This document shows, in pieces, positions 35,001 to 46,320 of a DNA stretch of 64,000 nt. This stretch comes from Enoplosus armatus. Taxonomy: Eukaryota > Chordata > Actinopteri > Centrarchiformes > Enoplosidae. Within the stretch, counting starts at the first letter, position 1. The number at the start of each line of letters is the position of its first letter. Position numbers and translations under genes: made by a program. Below the pieces are notes generated by a model that did no database searches, was not told the origin of the DNA, and saw only the letters and a list, made by a program, of their open reading frames with translations. The DNA is taken from the NCBI RefSeq assembly GCF_043641665.1, contig NC_092186.1:24553001-24617000 (forward strand), read 5' to 3'.

Positions 35001-35730
35001 AAACTCACTCAGCTGTGGAATGCAGCATGTGAATCTCCATGCCAATTGTCCAATAAAACACTTTTAACGGTCGACTCCGAGGGGCTCAGCTTGATGCCTT
35101 GCACCACCACTATAAACCCAAATGGAGAATAATCTCGTCACAACATAATGTACTATATGAATGTAAACACAACTTTTTCCAATCACTAACAAACAACAAG
35201 ACAAAACCTTGTCATCTTAAAACATTTTGACTATCGCGATTGAGGCTTTAAATTCTCTTCTATGTCACATTTTCGTACCATGAATGCATGATGATGATTA
35301 ATGTAAAGCTTTTTCACGGGCTGGCATTGGTCCATTTATCTGCAGCAGCGGCTTTGAATGTCAGACTAATCCAAACATTATCCCCCCGGCATCGCCATTG
35401 CTAAATGACGACTGAATACCACGATGGAAGTGTTCAGTGTAAATTCACCGTAATCGCCACGCTGTAATTAATCCTCCACATGTTCTGACTTTGGCCTGGT
35501 TCAAGCTTGAATTTCATAGAGATTGCTGTATAAAGCAGCAGGTGCGAAAAGGTAAAACCCCCGACTTTTGTCATCATCAGGTGTTGCTGGATGCTACACT
35601 TCAGTGCTTTTAGGTGATATCATGCTTCTCTCACAACTGGGGGAACATCTGCCCACAGCGCCAAAGATGATATGTGTTATCTTATTTGTTTAGTATACAC
35701 AAAAGTGTCAAAACAATGAGTGGATTTACA
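32005..35730. other. Long non-coding stretch, no supported gene
   Basis: It includes a pyrimidine-rich part (32540-32910) with a long T run (32890-32904) and an A run (33145-33157). A CpG-richer patch at 33450-33620 overlaps a 123-codon minus-strand frame (33365-33736) that resembles no known protein. The remainder is ordinary unique-looking sequence. Confidence 0.45.
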
Positions 35731-35734
35731 GATT

Positions 35735-35900
35735 TGTTACCTTTGGACAAAGCCAGGCAGGTAGCTGCCCCCCCCCCCCCCCCCCTCACCGTTTTCCGTG
35801 TTTGTGCTAAGCTAAGCTAACCGGCTGTAGCCTTGTATTTAACGAACAGATATGAGAGTGGTACAAATAGCACTACACCAGTAAACAAAGTGTTGAACTT
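35735..35900 (+). repeat. Dispersed repeat family B, copy 4 (most complete), with C18 tract
   Basis: The modules appear in order: 'GGACAAAGCCAGGCAGGTAG', C18 (35768-35785), GTGCTAAGCTAAGCTAA (35804-35820), CCGGCTGTAG, 'TTAACGAACAGATATGAGAG' and TGGTA. It shares the 17-base core with copy 1 and the last modules with copy 2, and so links the family together. It is non-coding. Confidence 0.8.
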
Positions 35901-36113
35901 TTCCTCTGACACTAAGTTGATCTGCTTTGCCAGTACCATGAGGGTGAGATCTGTTTTCCAATTCCGATTGGCGCACAGAAATCTGTGACATCACATTTTT
36001 CAACTGAGCTCCACCCACTTCCAATCAGTGATCAGAGCACGGACAAAGACACACATGTGGAAATACTCAAAACAGAAAAATGTCAAGTAAGACCCCATTA
36101 CTCATAGGATATA

Positions 36114-36142
36114 CACTATATTGCCAAAAGTATTCACTCACC
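36114..36142 (+). repeat. Left terminal inverted repeat of the Tc1-like element
   Basis: Bases 36114-36134 are the exact reverse complement of 37341-37361. After three mismatches TCACC (36138-36142) matches again. It is the expected transposase binding and cleavage end. Confidence 0.95.
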
Positions 36143-36193
36143 CATCCAAATAATTGAAATCAGGTGTTCCAATCACTTTCATGGCCACAGGTG

Positions 36194-36200
36194 TATAAAA
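36194..36200 (+). promoter_or_regulatory. Possible TATA box of the transposase gene
   Basis: TATAAAA lies 47 bases before the chosen ATG and inside the element's left flank. The position would suit a short 5' leader. There is no transcript evidence. Confidence 0.4.
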
Positions 36201-36247
36201 TCATGCACCAAGGCATGCAGACTGTTTCTACAAACATTTGTGAAAGA

Positions 36248-37279
36248 ATGGGTCGCTCTCAGGAGCTCAGTGAATTCCAGCGTGGTACTGTGATAGGATG
36301 CCACCTGTGCAACAAGTCCAGTCGTGAAATTTCCTCGCTCCTAAATATTCCACAGTCAACTGTCAGTGGTATTATAACAAAGTGGAAGCGATTGGGAACG
36401 ACAGCAACTCAGCCACGAAGTGGTAGGCCACGTAAAATGACGGAGCGGGGTCAGCGGATGCTGAGGCGCATAGTGCGCAGAGGTCGCCAACTTTCTGCAG
36501 AGTCAATCGCTACAGACCTCCAAACTTCATGTGGCCTTCAGATTAGCTCAAGAACAGTGCGTAGAGAGCTTCATGGAATGGGTTTCCATGGCCGAGCAGC
36601 TGCATCCAAGCCATACATCACCAAGTGCAATGCAAAGCGTCGGATGCAGTGGTGTAAAGCACGCCGCCACTGGACTCTAGAGCAGTGGAGACGCGTTCTC
36701 TGGAGTGATGAATCGCGCTTCACCATCTGGCGATCTGATGGAGGAGTCTGGGTTTGGCGGTTGCCAGGAGAACGGTACTTGTCTGACTGCATTGTGCCAA
36801 GTGTAAAGTTTGGTGGAGGGGGGATTATGGTGTGGGGTTGTTTTTCAGGAGCTGGGCTTGGCCCCTTAGTTCCAGTGAAAGGAACTCTGAATGCTTCAGC
36901 ATACCAAGAGATTTTGGACAATTCCATGCTCCCAACTTTGTGGGAACAGTTTGGGGATGGCCCCTTCCTGTTCCAGCATGACTGTGCACCAGTGCACAAA
37001 GCAAGGTCCATAAAGACATGGATGAGAGAGTTTGGTGTGGATGAACTTGACTGGCCTGCACAGAGTCCTGACCTCAACCCGATAGAACACCTTTGGGATG
37101 AATTAGAGCGGAGACTGAGAGCCAGGCCTTCTCGTCCAACATCAGTGTGTGACCTCACAAATGCGCTTCTGGAAGAATGGTCAAAAATTCCCATAAACAC
37201 ACTCCTAAACCTTGTGGAAAGCCTTCCCAGAAGAGTTGAAGCTGTTATAGCTGCAAAGGGTGGACCGACGTCATATTAA
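36248..37279 (+). CDS. Tc1-like transposase, full length (343 aa)
   Basis: This is a DDE/D transposase that cuts and pastes its own element at TA sites in the nucleus. I chose the ATG at 36248 because [13 protein letters not shown] is the usual start of Tc1 proteins, the length (343 aa) is the family norm, and the context is good (A at -3, G at +4). An earlier in-frame ATG at 36164 would add 28 residues with no family likeness. Seen in order: a first helix-turn-helix (about residues 8-48), a GRPR AT-hook-like motif (59-62), a second helix-turn-helix (about 70-113), then the catalytic domain. That domain has D154 in WSDESRF, a glycine-rich box GGGGIMVWG (189-197), D245 in QHDCAPVH and E280 in NPIEHLW. 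The spacing is DD34E. No stop or frameshift is present. ATTAAA at 37275-37280 overlaps the stop codon and could serve as a polyadenylation signal. Confidence 0.96.
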   Translation: MGRSQELSEFQRGTVIGCHLCNKSSREISSLLNIPQSTVSGIITKWKRLGTTATQPRSGRPRKMTERGQRMLRRIVRRGRQLSAESIATDLQTSCGLQISSRTVRRELHGMGFHGRAAASKPYITKCNAKRRMQWCKARRHWTLEQWRRVLWSDESRFTIWRSDGGVWVWRLPGERYLSDCIVPSVKFGGGGIMVWGCFSGAGLGPLVPVKGTLNASAYQEILDNSMLPTLWEQFGDGPFLFQHDCAPVHKARSIKTWMREFGVDELDWPAQSPDLNPIEHLWDELERRLRARPSRPTSVCDLTNALLEEWSKIPINTLLNLVESLPRRVEAVIAAKGGPTSY

Positions 37280-37332
37280 ACCCTATGGATTAAGAATGGG
37301 ATGTCACTTAAGTTCATATGCGAGTCAAGGCA

Positions 37333-37361
37333 GGTGAACCAATACTTTTGGCAATATAGTG
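37333..37361 (-). repeat. Right terminal inverted repeat of the Tc1-like element
   Basis: Inverted copy of the left end, with a perfect outer 21 bases and 26/29 matches overall. It is followed by TA (37362-37363). Confidence 0.95.
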
Positions 37362-37364
37362 TAT

Positions 37365-38495
37365 ATGGAGCTTATTGAGAATGTATATTTTGAGGGTCTT
37401 TAAACTTTGGATCTATTTCTGTTCTTACCATGGACGCAAGGCATGATCTAAAAAAAAAAAAAAAAATGGAAGCATGAATAATGTGCTCATTAAAAGAAGA
37501 AACGTTCTTGCATCTCTGTGTTAATTTCAAGCAGGGAGCTACAGTAGATGGCCGGTTCAGAAGATGCGAGGTGGGACGGAGGCCTCGAAAACTGGATTAA
37601 AAGGGGAAAGAGCTGTTTGAATCATTATTCGAGGGATATAATATTAAAAAAAAAACTTGTACTATGCACTAACAATGTAAACCTCTGGGTTTAAGGAGGC
37701 ACATGTTATCTAGATCAACAAGCCTTGGGCGTCAGGGGAAAATGGTTCGAACTCTGTGGGATGTTTTTGCAATGTTCGAAAGAGAGATTTTTTTTTTGAT
37801 AATGATGAGTTGGGAATACACAGTAAGAATGCGTAAACAAAAACCTTTTTTTGTTTTTTTTTTGCCTTTCAGCATGTTGTCTTGCTGTGCCTCGTGCGCA
37901 CATTCTGACTAAATATGAGAGTATATGATATGATAATCCTGCGTAAACCATGGGATAACCCATGGCTTTCTAAACAGGGAAGGACCATGTTGAAGAATCT
38001 CTCCTCACCTCATGGTTTGGTAAATATCCCCTGAGATTACTGGAACCATCTCCTACCACACTGTTTCCCCGCTCATCCTCTTCACTCTCAATAATAAAAT
38101 ATGACACAATAACAATTTCGACTTATGTAAACCTCCCTCGCTGCCTTCGCCTTTTATTGGAGTTGATAGGCTGGGCTGTGCCATGTCTAATCACAGGAAT
38201 TCATTTGGGGAAAAGCCGGGCAGCATTAAACGATCTGAGCTGCCTGAGAGGATCAGATAAATCCCTGTGTTCAATAAACCAAAGCGCCTTTCCTGAACGC
38301 AATCATTCTTAACGTGCACATGAGTGCTGATCCTAATCCTGAATATTTGCCGTGCCTAAAGCTAGGAACTGAACCTGGCACACCAGCCCCCCAATCTGCA
38401 CTGAAAAAAAGACCTCTTGATGCTTTAACTTTAAAACAAATCTGTGGCATTTTCGTACGAAAGCAAACTAAATGCTAAACGAATCAGTATCTTTA
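37365..38495. other. Non-coding stretch, no supported gene
   Basis: A/T runs occur near 37450-37466, 37646-37655, 37789-37797 and 37846-37863. Nothing else was recognised. Confidence 0.5.
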
Positions 38496-38499
38496 TACG

Positions 38500-38840
38500 A
38501 ACAATGGGTGAAATGGCTATGTTGCAGTGGTGAGCCCACAGATAATTATCACCTGACTGCAGCTCCACTGAGCTTTTTTTTAGCATCTTTTAATTCATTG
38601 TCTTGGCTCAGAAAGTTACTGTTTTGGTTTAGTCTCACTGCCACATTTCTCAGCTGTTTTCAGCCAAAAAGAAATCTCTGACAAGCCACCACTGTATGCC
38701 CCCCCCCCCCCCCCCCCCCCCGCTCAGCACACCAAACAGCTGGCAAAGTTAGCAACTAGCTGGTGAAAACTGTGGAGCATTTAGCCGCCAAGAAAAGCAA
38801 GACACAGCTCCAGTGTGGAGCAACAAGGAGACAGTAACCG
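38500..38840 (+). repeat. Dispersed repeat family C, copy 3 (most complete), with C23 tract
   Basis: The modules are: 'TTGCAGTGGTGAGCCCACAG'; ATTATCACCTGACTGCAG (38545-38562, exact inverse of copy 1); GTTACTGTTTTGGTT (shared with copy 2); C23 (38699-38721); then 'CTGGTGAAAACTGTGGAGCA' (shared with copy 4 near 58160). It is non-coding and ties all four copies together. Confidence 0.75.
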
Positions 38841-38844
38841 TCCT

Positions 38845-41800
38845 CAAACTAGTACATGAATCACATTTCAATGGAGACCTGACTACTTTCTGGATTCATA
38901 CTGTATTATCCTGAATATATATTTTCTGCGTCATCAGATATTCCCTTTGAATGGACAGAGTACCGGCAATGGATAATGGCTCCTATGAGGATTGGATTGT
39001 GGGTTGTTGGTAGACTTGGCAAGCAAATTTTTCAAGTCAATTTGTAGTGAGATTGTAGTTTGATTAGCCCGGTTGTTGAAACTTACTAACAGGAGTGTTT
39101 CTTGTCTTCAAAAAAAACATGTTTTGGTGGTTGAAGGGTGGGTGGAGGTCGTTTTAGAGTAAGGGTCGTCTCATATTCAGGCCAATACTGTATATATATT
39201 TTGTTCCATTCCAACTTGTCCTCTTCTATTATCTTGTGTTTTTAACATGGGCAATTTTAAATAAAACAATTAAAATAGAACCTACACCAACAGAAACGCA
39301 GACTTCGTCAACAGAAAATCCAAGAGAAACATCTTACAGGGCCGGTTATTGATGGACCGGTGAGGAAACACCCCAGCAACACCGAAGATATTGACGAGAA
39401 AAGAGAGAGAGAGAGAGAAAAAAAAATCAACTGGGATTATGCAGATTACCTTTGTTGCCACAGCAACTGATTTGAACAGAGGTCATTTTATGTCCCTCAC
39501 CTCGCAGGATAAGGATGAGTGTGTTTGCCAGATAGTCAGATAGTCCCCTCCTCCACCCTTGTTAACAAGTAATTACACCGTCTGTCAAGTTATCGCTTTG
39601 CAATTATGGGATCTGACAGCTGAATGCTGCTGGTGGCATGACGGGGCCTCGCCACTGTGTCATGTGAGGGCTGTTAGATAAATGAATGTCAAATACAGGT
39701 GATATCGTAGCAATATAGGCCCATAAATAGGAGGCAAATAAACTGTTAAAAAGCTTTTAGTGAAGCAATGCTGGATACTAATACATTAAGACTTCGTCAG
39801 AGTTTAAATTTGTTTGAAACACAGCCAGCCATCCCTCACTAAAAGCTTTATGTAGCTGTTTATTCACATTCACATCATTTGTCTATTGATAATAACTTGA
39901 GTTACCCTGTGCTTTTTTAACCTGGGCTCTTTTTTTGCCATTTTTTCTTCCCACAACTAACTATCATATTTCATTTTTCTCATGCTAAAGTCAGACATCT
40001 ACCCTAACCCTGCCCCCCCCCCCCCCAACATTAAAGGGTAACTATACCCTCAAATTTGGCTAGAACTATTCCTCACGGCATATTTAGGGGTGAGGGAGCA
40101 AAGACTGTAGGAGGCGTTGCTACATTACGTATGGCGGATACCTCTGACGGATGGCGTTAACATTATTTGTAACATTATTATCTAATAATTTATAACATTT
40201 TTTTATATAAATTTCAAGACATAGATGAGTCCCAAACGTTTGACTCCATGCCAGCATTGGCCTTGCCAGGTTCAGGACTAATTTAATGGCGTGTTGAGCC
40301 ATATTCAACCCATGAAATGCCCTTTTTTTTCTTTCTTTTTTTTTTTATAAATTTGGAAAGACATGTCAATATTACTGTAACTCCAGCATTGACGTGTTTC
40401 ATCACAGTGCAATCATACCATTTAGCTCAAAAAAAGTGTGTGTTTAAGTGTATCTCTTTACTCCCCAAGGAGCATTGCTATCATATTTTGTGCTTGATGC
40501 ATAAAGAGTCGTTATCTGTTTTGATGTAATTACCACATCTCATTCCCGCAGCAATAAGCCCCATTTTCTCATTAGGTTTTCCCCCTTTGAGTAAAACACA
40601 GATTACATTTTGCCTGTTCTGGTCTCTAAACAACCCTGTAATGGCACCGCACACATAGCGATTATCGCCACCGTCTGTGTTGTTGCCATCGTCATTTATG
40701 TTTTTATCATCCACTGTAACACTCAAAATTGGTGAAACGCGCTGTAATAAGTGCCGCTTTAACGGGAAAAGAATGACAAAACCCGATAAAGATATTACAA
40801 ATGGAGCGTCATGTTAGAAGGAAATACGAGAGGAGAGAGGGAAGAGAGAGAAGGAGTTGATCTGTTAGAAACAGAGAGAGGAGGAGGAGGAGGAGATCCT
40901 CTAAATTAAAAAACCCAGATGCTTATCTCCTGAGAATCCTTCCTTCGACCTCATCTGGGTGACAACATGTCTGCCAGCCAAACACATGTTTCTCTGTAAG
41001 GTCTTTTCTTTAATCATGTCAGGACACACTGTGCCACTGGCATCTCCTCACATGGACACAGGCGAGGCTTACACAGGCCAGCGCTCGTCTGTTAAATGAC
41101 CTGAGACAACTCTGTCTTATGGACCCTGGTGCACGATTACGCTATTACTATCTGTTCATTGTTTCTCTTGTATGACTTAAGCGCCGGTTTATAAATGTCT
41201 TTAAATCCCTTTGTCCGGTGCAGTGGCAGTAATGACGGATTTCTAAGGGTCAGGGTGCTCGGGTCCTGGATAAATTAACTAAAGGAGATTAAAATACTGC
41301 CCTGTCTGTCACAGTTGGTCATTTGTCACCTTATTCAAGTGACTCCCCCGGTCAAATTTGATTTATCTTACAGCTCCAACATCACTCAAAGTCCAATCTG
41401 ATCTCTTTTTACCCTCCAGAGGAAACGTGGCCGGCTTCCTCTGTGCCAGATGTGAATCCATGTCGTCTGAGGTTATATGTCTGGCCCTGGCAAGTCCATC
41501 TTCCTGTCTGTTTTCTAATTTTAATGTACCCCTCTGGGAGGCTGGGGTGCATCTGATGACATGTATGTCAGAGAACTGAATAAGGAGCATGTACGAGAAG
41601 TGTAATCTAGTCCCCTGTTTATTTAAAGAGGCAAAAGGCAGCAGAAAAGGAAGTCAAGTAAAAGCCATTGCCACATGTGGCGGTGCACAGAATGATGTCT
41701 GAATCCCACATAAAACTCTCTTATCTTACACTACATCCATGAAATGACTACTTACACATAGCTTATTGTGCCACACACACACACACCGTACACTAAATCA

Positions 41801-42915
41801 TTGTACAGCAATATAGGCACTCATAGGCAATATTGGAAGTTGTCAAGGGAGGCAGTTGGCTTTCCCGCACCTCTTCTAATCTTCTCTTAGCCCTTTGATA
41901 TGTCACATTAAATAATATCCCCTAAGTATTAATAAAATACTGCACTTTGGGCATGGTCCATGTACACTATCGCCCCCAAGAGGGATGGGCAACCAGTCAG
42001 AGAGCGTTTAGAAAAGTGAGGAAGAAATCCTGCAACCTGTCAGATGTACAGTTTAGAAGAAAAGTCAAAGAAGGATTCTAAAAGGTAAAGGAATGCTGTT
42101 TTTCTGTTTACTAGTCAACAGTTAGTGATTTTGAGGAATAAACTTAATGCATATCCATCGAGGGATATGGAGGCATGCGAGGGCAAATTACTTGGGACGC
42201 TTTGTTTTATGAGTTGTGAATTCCCTCTGTGCTGCCAAATGAATTTACTTCCCTGATTAGAAGTACATCCAGGTGTGTTCAGGTAAGCTCTGACAACACC
42301 ACGTTTATGTCGATCGAGGCTGTCACTACGTCAGAATAGGGCTGTCATGGTCGTGGCGTGACTTGGTCGACTCGAACTCTCACAAATCATTGCTTACGGT
42401 CTTTCGTGACCTGCATAACGTGGCCGTAGACAGATGGACTTGCAGGATCAGGGATGTCAAAACCAACAGTCAAGTTCTACATCTAAAACTGTATATTTTC
42501 TTGCCCAGTGTCCCACATCTGTTGGAGCTTGCCTTTTTGGTGCTGATATCATGTTGTCTGATCTTGGCTTGAGATTCACAAGGTTCATAATTTTATAATA
42601 GTTTCTTTTTTTGTCTTGATGTTGTTGTGTCATGGATCATTGCATTTGAGTTTTTTTTCTATTTATTTAATTGCGTTGATCATTAATTTGGCCAAGTCAA
42701 TGGGGCTTTGGTTCCGAGCTGCATGTGGTGCTTGGACCCAGGTATACCAGCTTGCAGATCTATTTAATTAATTTATTTGTTTGTTTGAATAGAGTTAAAA
42801 GAAGGCAACACAGTAAATAGAATGATTTGATTTTCATGTCAATGAGTCTTGTGGCCAGCTATCCCTCTACAAGCATGCATTTAATTCAGAATCTGCTTTA
42901 GTATTTAAATGTAGC
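38845..42915. other. Long non-coding stretch, no supported gene
   Basis: It contains purine-rich runs (39402-39424 GA then A; 40820-40895 with GAG units), C14 (40013-40026), T runs (40321-40345) and a short CA run (41771-41787). Open frames are short and unremarkable. No exon or transposon was identified. Confidence 0.45.
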
Positions 42916-42918
42916 CTC

Positions 42919-42940
42919 GGGGGGGGGGGGGGGGGGGGGG
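42919..42940. repeat. G22 homopolymer
   Basis: Twenty-two consecutive G after GTAGCCTC. No family context was recognised. Confidence 0.9.
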
Positions 42941-42944
42941 TTCT

Positions 42945-44695
42945 GGACAGGATCTCCAATGTGCACATCTATATGGCTGATGGGGTGATTTACACGGGAC
43001 GTCACAGAGAGAGTGTGCTGAATCATGAAGATCTAAAAGATGCATCTAAACATCTAAACAAAACCTTCCCCTTGCAGAGGCACACAGATTTATTGGCTCC
43101 ATAAATAAATCCACAGCTCAGCCGAGGCAAGCCCCAGTTAAGGGCCTCTGCACAGGAAACCTAACTAAGGCTTAGTCTGAAGTTACAGCCACCTCATATT
43201 TCATCAATTTTAGATTTATAAAGTTAAAATTGACGTCCCATTTGAACCGCGTTGGGGTCTCAGAGCAGGGCCGGGGGGGGCATTGGAGAGCTTCATCATC
43301 TTGACAGGAACTGACACCTCTGGCGTTTGTCAGGCCACCAGCCTCACTGCATCCTCCCTGGGTGAGCAATTATGTGTGAATAGCCAGCTTTGTGTCATTC
43401 CTTATGGCTCTAATACCCCTTCCTCTTCATTGAACATCTGAAGGGGAGAACCGCAGCAGCATCAGCCGTCATCGACTGCCTGGGAACTCTATTTTAATTA
43501 GCCAAGTCTCCCAATTACAAACCAGGGGAAAAGAAGACAAAAACTCTGGATGTGTCCGCTGATATTCTATCCATTTCCCTTCCTATTGATTTGCAGAATT
43601 GTGTGAAGTGTGTAAATTCGTCATGAAGGTGACTCGGACGGCTGTTCTAATTGAATTGAGGAGAGCATGACTCGGTGCAACGGAGATAATATCAATCAGC
43701 TGTGCAAGATTGGGTCTTATCTTTTTCTGATACGTTGTCCTGGATGTTGTTAGCTCCCCAAAATGATGACCTGTATTGCAGAACATTCACAGAGTAGATG
43801 GCAAACAAGACTGACGCTAATTTGTACACTATTTAATAAGAACAAAATGTTGGTCTTGCATGCAAATTTTTATACCACAGCCATGGGCATTTCAGAATTG
43901 TAATTAATCAGAGACAGCGTCTTTGGACTCGAAATGTAGCGAAGTTTAGTTTATTCAAACATCTCCTGCCCTCGTCTCAACTGTTTATGACATTTTTTGG
44001 GAAGGATATTAATGAGCAGTTGAGGTCTGGAGTGTTAGCGACAGTATAATTTCTACTTTTTGCAGGATATGAAATTGATATTGTCCTTTGTGACACGGAC
44101 CATGACCTTCAATTAGTCGTTCACAGCTGAGCATGACATGATTGGGATGAAGATCAGCTACTAAGCAACTCAAAACAGGCTTCCTGGAAAAGTGGACTGC
44201 ATAGTCAGGAGAACTGTCCCATGGAGTTCAGGGTCTTATTCATGAGTGACGGTAAAAAAGGGACTGTGAGATTGACCATTGATTAGGTGCATTGTAAAGG
44301 CTGTAGAAGGCTTGAAACTAACTAGCTTGTACAAAGTGTCGTCCTAACACGTCTAAAGCAAAAGCGTTTACAGCTGTTCCAAACAGCCACACTCAAAGGC
44401 ACCGAGGGGAGAGACGCAATAATTGTTCAAGTAGGGATACAAACACACTTTTAGACAGTCTGTCCTCGCAGGCATTCATGGCGTCGCAATCAGTTGGACA
44501 CATAGAAAGTGGCCAAAGTAGCTTCGTGAAGAACGATAAAGAGACCTTGAGGGAGAAGCCAACCAAGCCAACCCAGTGACAATGACAATGACACTTGTTA
44601 TGAAGTGAAATTTTACATTTGTTAGCAAAATGTCATTGACAGTAATGCATTCAGTATTTCACAGACATGCACTTCTAGTTGAGTGCTGCTACAAT
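42945..44695. other. Non-coding stretch, no supported gene
   Basis: A short G run lies near 43273-43280. Unique-looking sequence with no supported exon leads up to the LINE. Confidence 0.45.
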
Positions 44696-44746
44696 CCCAT
44701 TTCATGGTGTTGGGTTTGTTTGGCATTAAGGAGCAAGGAGGAGCTG

Positions 44747-45168
44747 CAGTACGTGCAGAAGGAGCACGGACGGTAAGAACAGCTTACAGGAGGAAGGTGG
44801 AGGATCAGCTGCAGCAGAACAACATCAGTGGAGTCTGGAAGGGCCTTAAAACCATCTCTGGCTATAGGGAACCCAACTCCCAGCCTGTGGGGGACCGGAA
44901 GTGGGTGAATGATCTGCACATCTTCTTCAACAGATTTGATCAGGCATCTGCCCACCCACCGGCCCAGTCCACTCTGCTGCAACCCCCCATCGTCTACACC
45001 CCCTGCATACTGCCCCACCCCCATCTTCTCTCCCCACAACAGTCAGCTTACAGCCACCCTTCACATCCACGGCACTTCCTGCCCAATGCCCCACCTCCAA
45101 CCCCCAACCCCCAGCCCCCAGCATGCAGCCCCACTGCTCCAATCTGTCCCTCACAACAAACCAGGTGA
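44747..45168 (+). pseudogene. LINE ORF2 linker fragment
   Basis: One frame reads VRAEGARTVRTAYRRKVEDQ and GVWKGLKTISGY, then a Pro-rich stretch ending in a stop at 45166-45168. In related LINEs this region joins the endonuclease and the reverse transcriptase. The Pro-rich part (44960-45160) follows from C-rich sequence and may be natural linker or decay. Confidence 0.7.
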
Positions 45169-45770
45169 GGAATGAACTCATGAGGATCAAGGCGAGGTCC
45201 GGACGGCATAAGCTCAAGGCTCCTCAAGTCCTCTGCAGACCAGCTGTGTGGGATAGTTGAGCACATTTTCAAACTGTGCCTGAAGCTGGAGAGAGTACCG
45301 GTTGTCTGCAGCACGGGGGCCCACAGGGAACAGTCCTGGCTCCCTTCCTCTTCACCCTCTACACTGACTTCACACACAACTCTGCTAACTGCTACCCGCA
45401 GAAGTTCTCTGATGACTCTGCAGTTGTCGGCCGCATCACAGATGGGGACGACAGGGAATACAGAGAACTGAACCAGGACTTTGTGGACTGGTGCCGGCGG
45501 AACCGCCTCCACATCAACGCGGGGAAAACCAAAGAGATGGTGGTGGACTTCCGCCGGTGCAAACACAACCCTCCCACACCAGTGAACATCCAGGGAATGG
45601 ACATTGAGTTGATGACGTCTTACAAGTACCTGGGTGTTCACCTGAACAATAAACTGGACTGGACTGACAACACAACTGCACCGTACAAGAAGGGCCAGAG
45701 CAGATTCTCCCTGCTCAGGAGACTCAGGTCTTCAGGAGTGCAAGGGGCATGCAAAACGGCACTGTGAGGG
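45165..45770 (+). pseudogene. LINE reverse transcriptase fragment with internal deletion
   Basis: VRNELMRIK (one frame) is followed by GPDGISSRLLKSSADQL and LERVPVV (45196 onward, another frame). The text then jumps straight to the GPQGTVLAPFLFTLYTDF block (frame starting 45276). The segment that should carry the first catalytic Asp (motif A) is missing between LERVPVV and the GPQG block. The FSDDSAVVG box (the YxDD equivalent, residues 44-47 of the 163-codon frame 45276-45767) and YLGV are present. A one-base loss at the GGGGCCCACAGGG site shifts the frame. The enzyme is inactive. Confidence 0.85.
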
Positions 45771-45918
45771 GTATAAGGGAGGAGCTACGGAAGCCCAGGA
45801 GGTACGGAAAAGGCAGAGTGAGAGATAAAATTCACAAATACTCAACGTAATCATTAAATGATACATAAAATTCACAAACATGAATTGGAAATAATAAAAT
45901 GCATTTTAACTCGTTACA
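45755..45918 (+). other. Foreign insertion inside the LINE (about 160 bp)
   Basis: The LINE reading stops at SSGVQGACKT and resumes at ASAIFYGVVCWG. The DNA between does not fit any LINE frame. Its right half is AT-rich and has a direct repeat, ATAAAATTCACAAA, at about 45826 and 45864. This may be a secondary insertion or a local rearrangement. It has no coding potential. Confidence 0.55.
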
Positions 45919-46320
45919 GTGGCATCAGCCATCTTTTATGGAGTGGTCTGCTGGGGCAGCAGCATCTCAGCCGCCGACAGGAAGAAACTGGACAGACTGA
46001 TTAAGAAGGCCAGCTCTGTTCTGGGATGCCCCCCCCGGACTCAGTGGAGGTGGCGGGAGAAAGGCGAATGATGGCTAAGCTATCATCCCTGAGGGAGAAC
46101 AGGTCCCAGCCCATGCAGGACACTCTGGCAGCACCGGGCAGCTCCTTCAGTGACAGGCTGCATCACCCGCGGTGTGTGAAGGAGAGGTACCGCAGGTCTT
46201 TCCTCCCAGCTGCTGTCAGGCTTTACAATCAGACCTGCTCCCAGCAGACCACGCACACCGGAATGGACAATTCACGTATTTCTGAATGTAACAGTGGTGC
46301 AATACCCAGTACAATCCCTT
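45919..46320 (+). pseudogene. LINE C-terminal fragment, frameshifted at a C run
   Basis: ASAIFYGVVCWGSS through KKASSVLGC reads in one frame. After a C run (about 46028-46036) the text continues in another frame as DSVEVAGERRMMAKLSSL, then HPRCVKERYRRSFLPAAV and RLYNQ. It is equivalent to the fragment at 19.40-19.70 kb, whose frame breaks at the same place because of a G run. Confidence 0.82.

Larger units (their letters stand above)
36114..37361 (+). mobile_element. Intact Tc1-like DNA transposon (1248 bp)
   Basis: The element starts CACTATATTGCC and ends GGCAATATAGTG, with a TA dinucleotide directly outside each end (36112-36113 and 37362-37363) as expected for Tc1/mariner insertion. The outer 21 bases of the two ends are identical, and 26 of the first 29 match. 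It contains a single uninterrupted transposase gene on the plus strand. The length (1.25 kb) and short inverted repeats fit short-TIR Tc1 elements rather than the long IR/DR type of Sleeping Beauty. Intact ends, target duplication and open frame all point to a fairly recent insertion. Whether it can still move is not shown. Confidence 0.97.

Noticed and set aside
36164..36247. Upstream in-frame ATG giving a 371-residue transposase
   Set aside because: The extra 28 residues have no family likeness. [10 protein letters not shown] at 36248 matches the usual Tc1 start and length.
36571..37200. 209-codon minus-strand frame
   Set aside because: It is the antisense shadow of the intact Tc1 transposase gene.
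45048..45641. 197-codon minus-strand frame
   Set aside because: It is antisense to the LINE reverse-transcriptase fragment.
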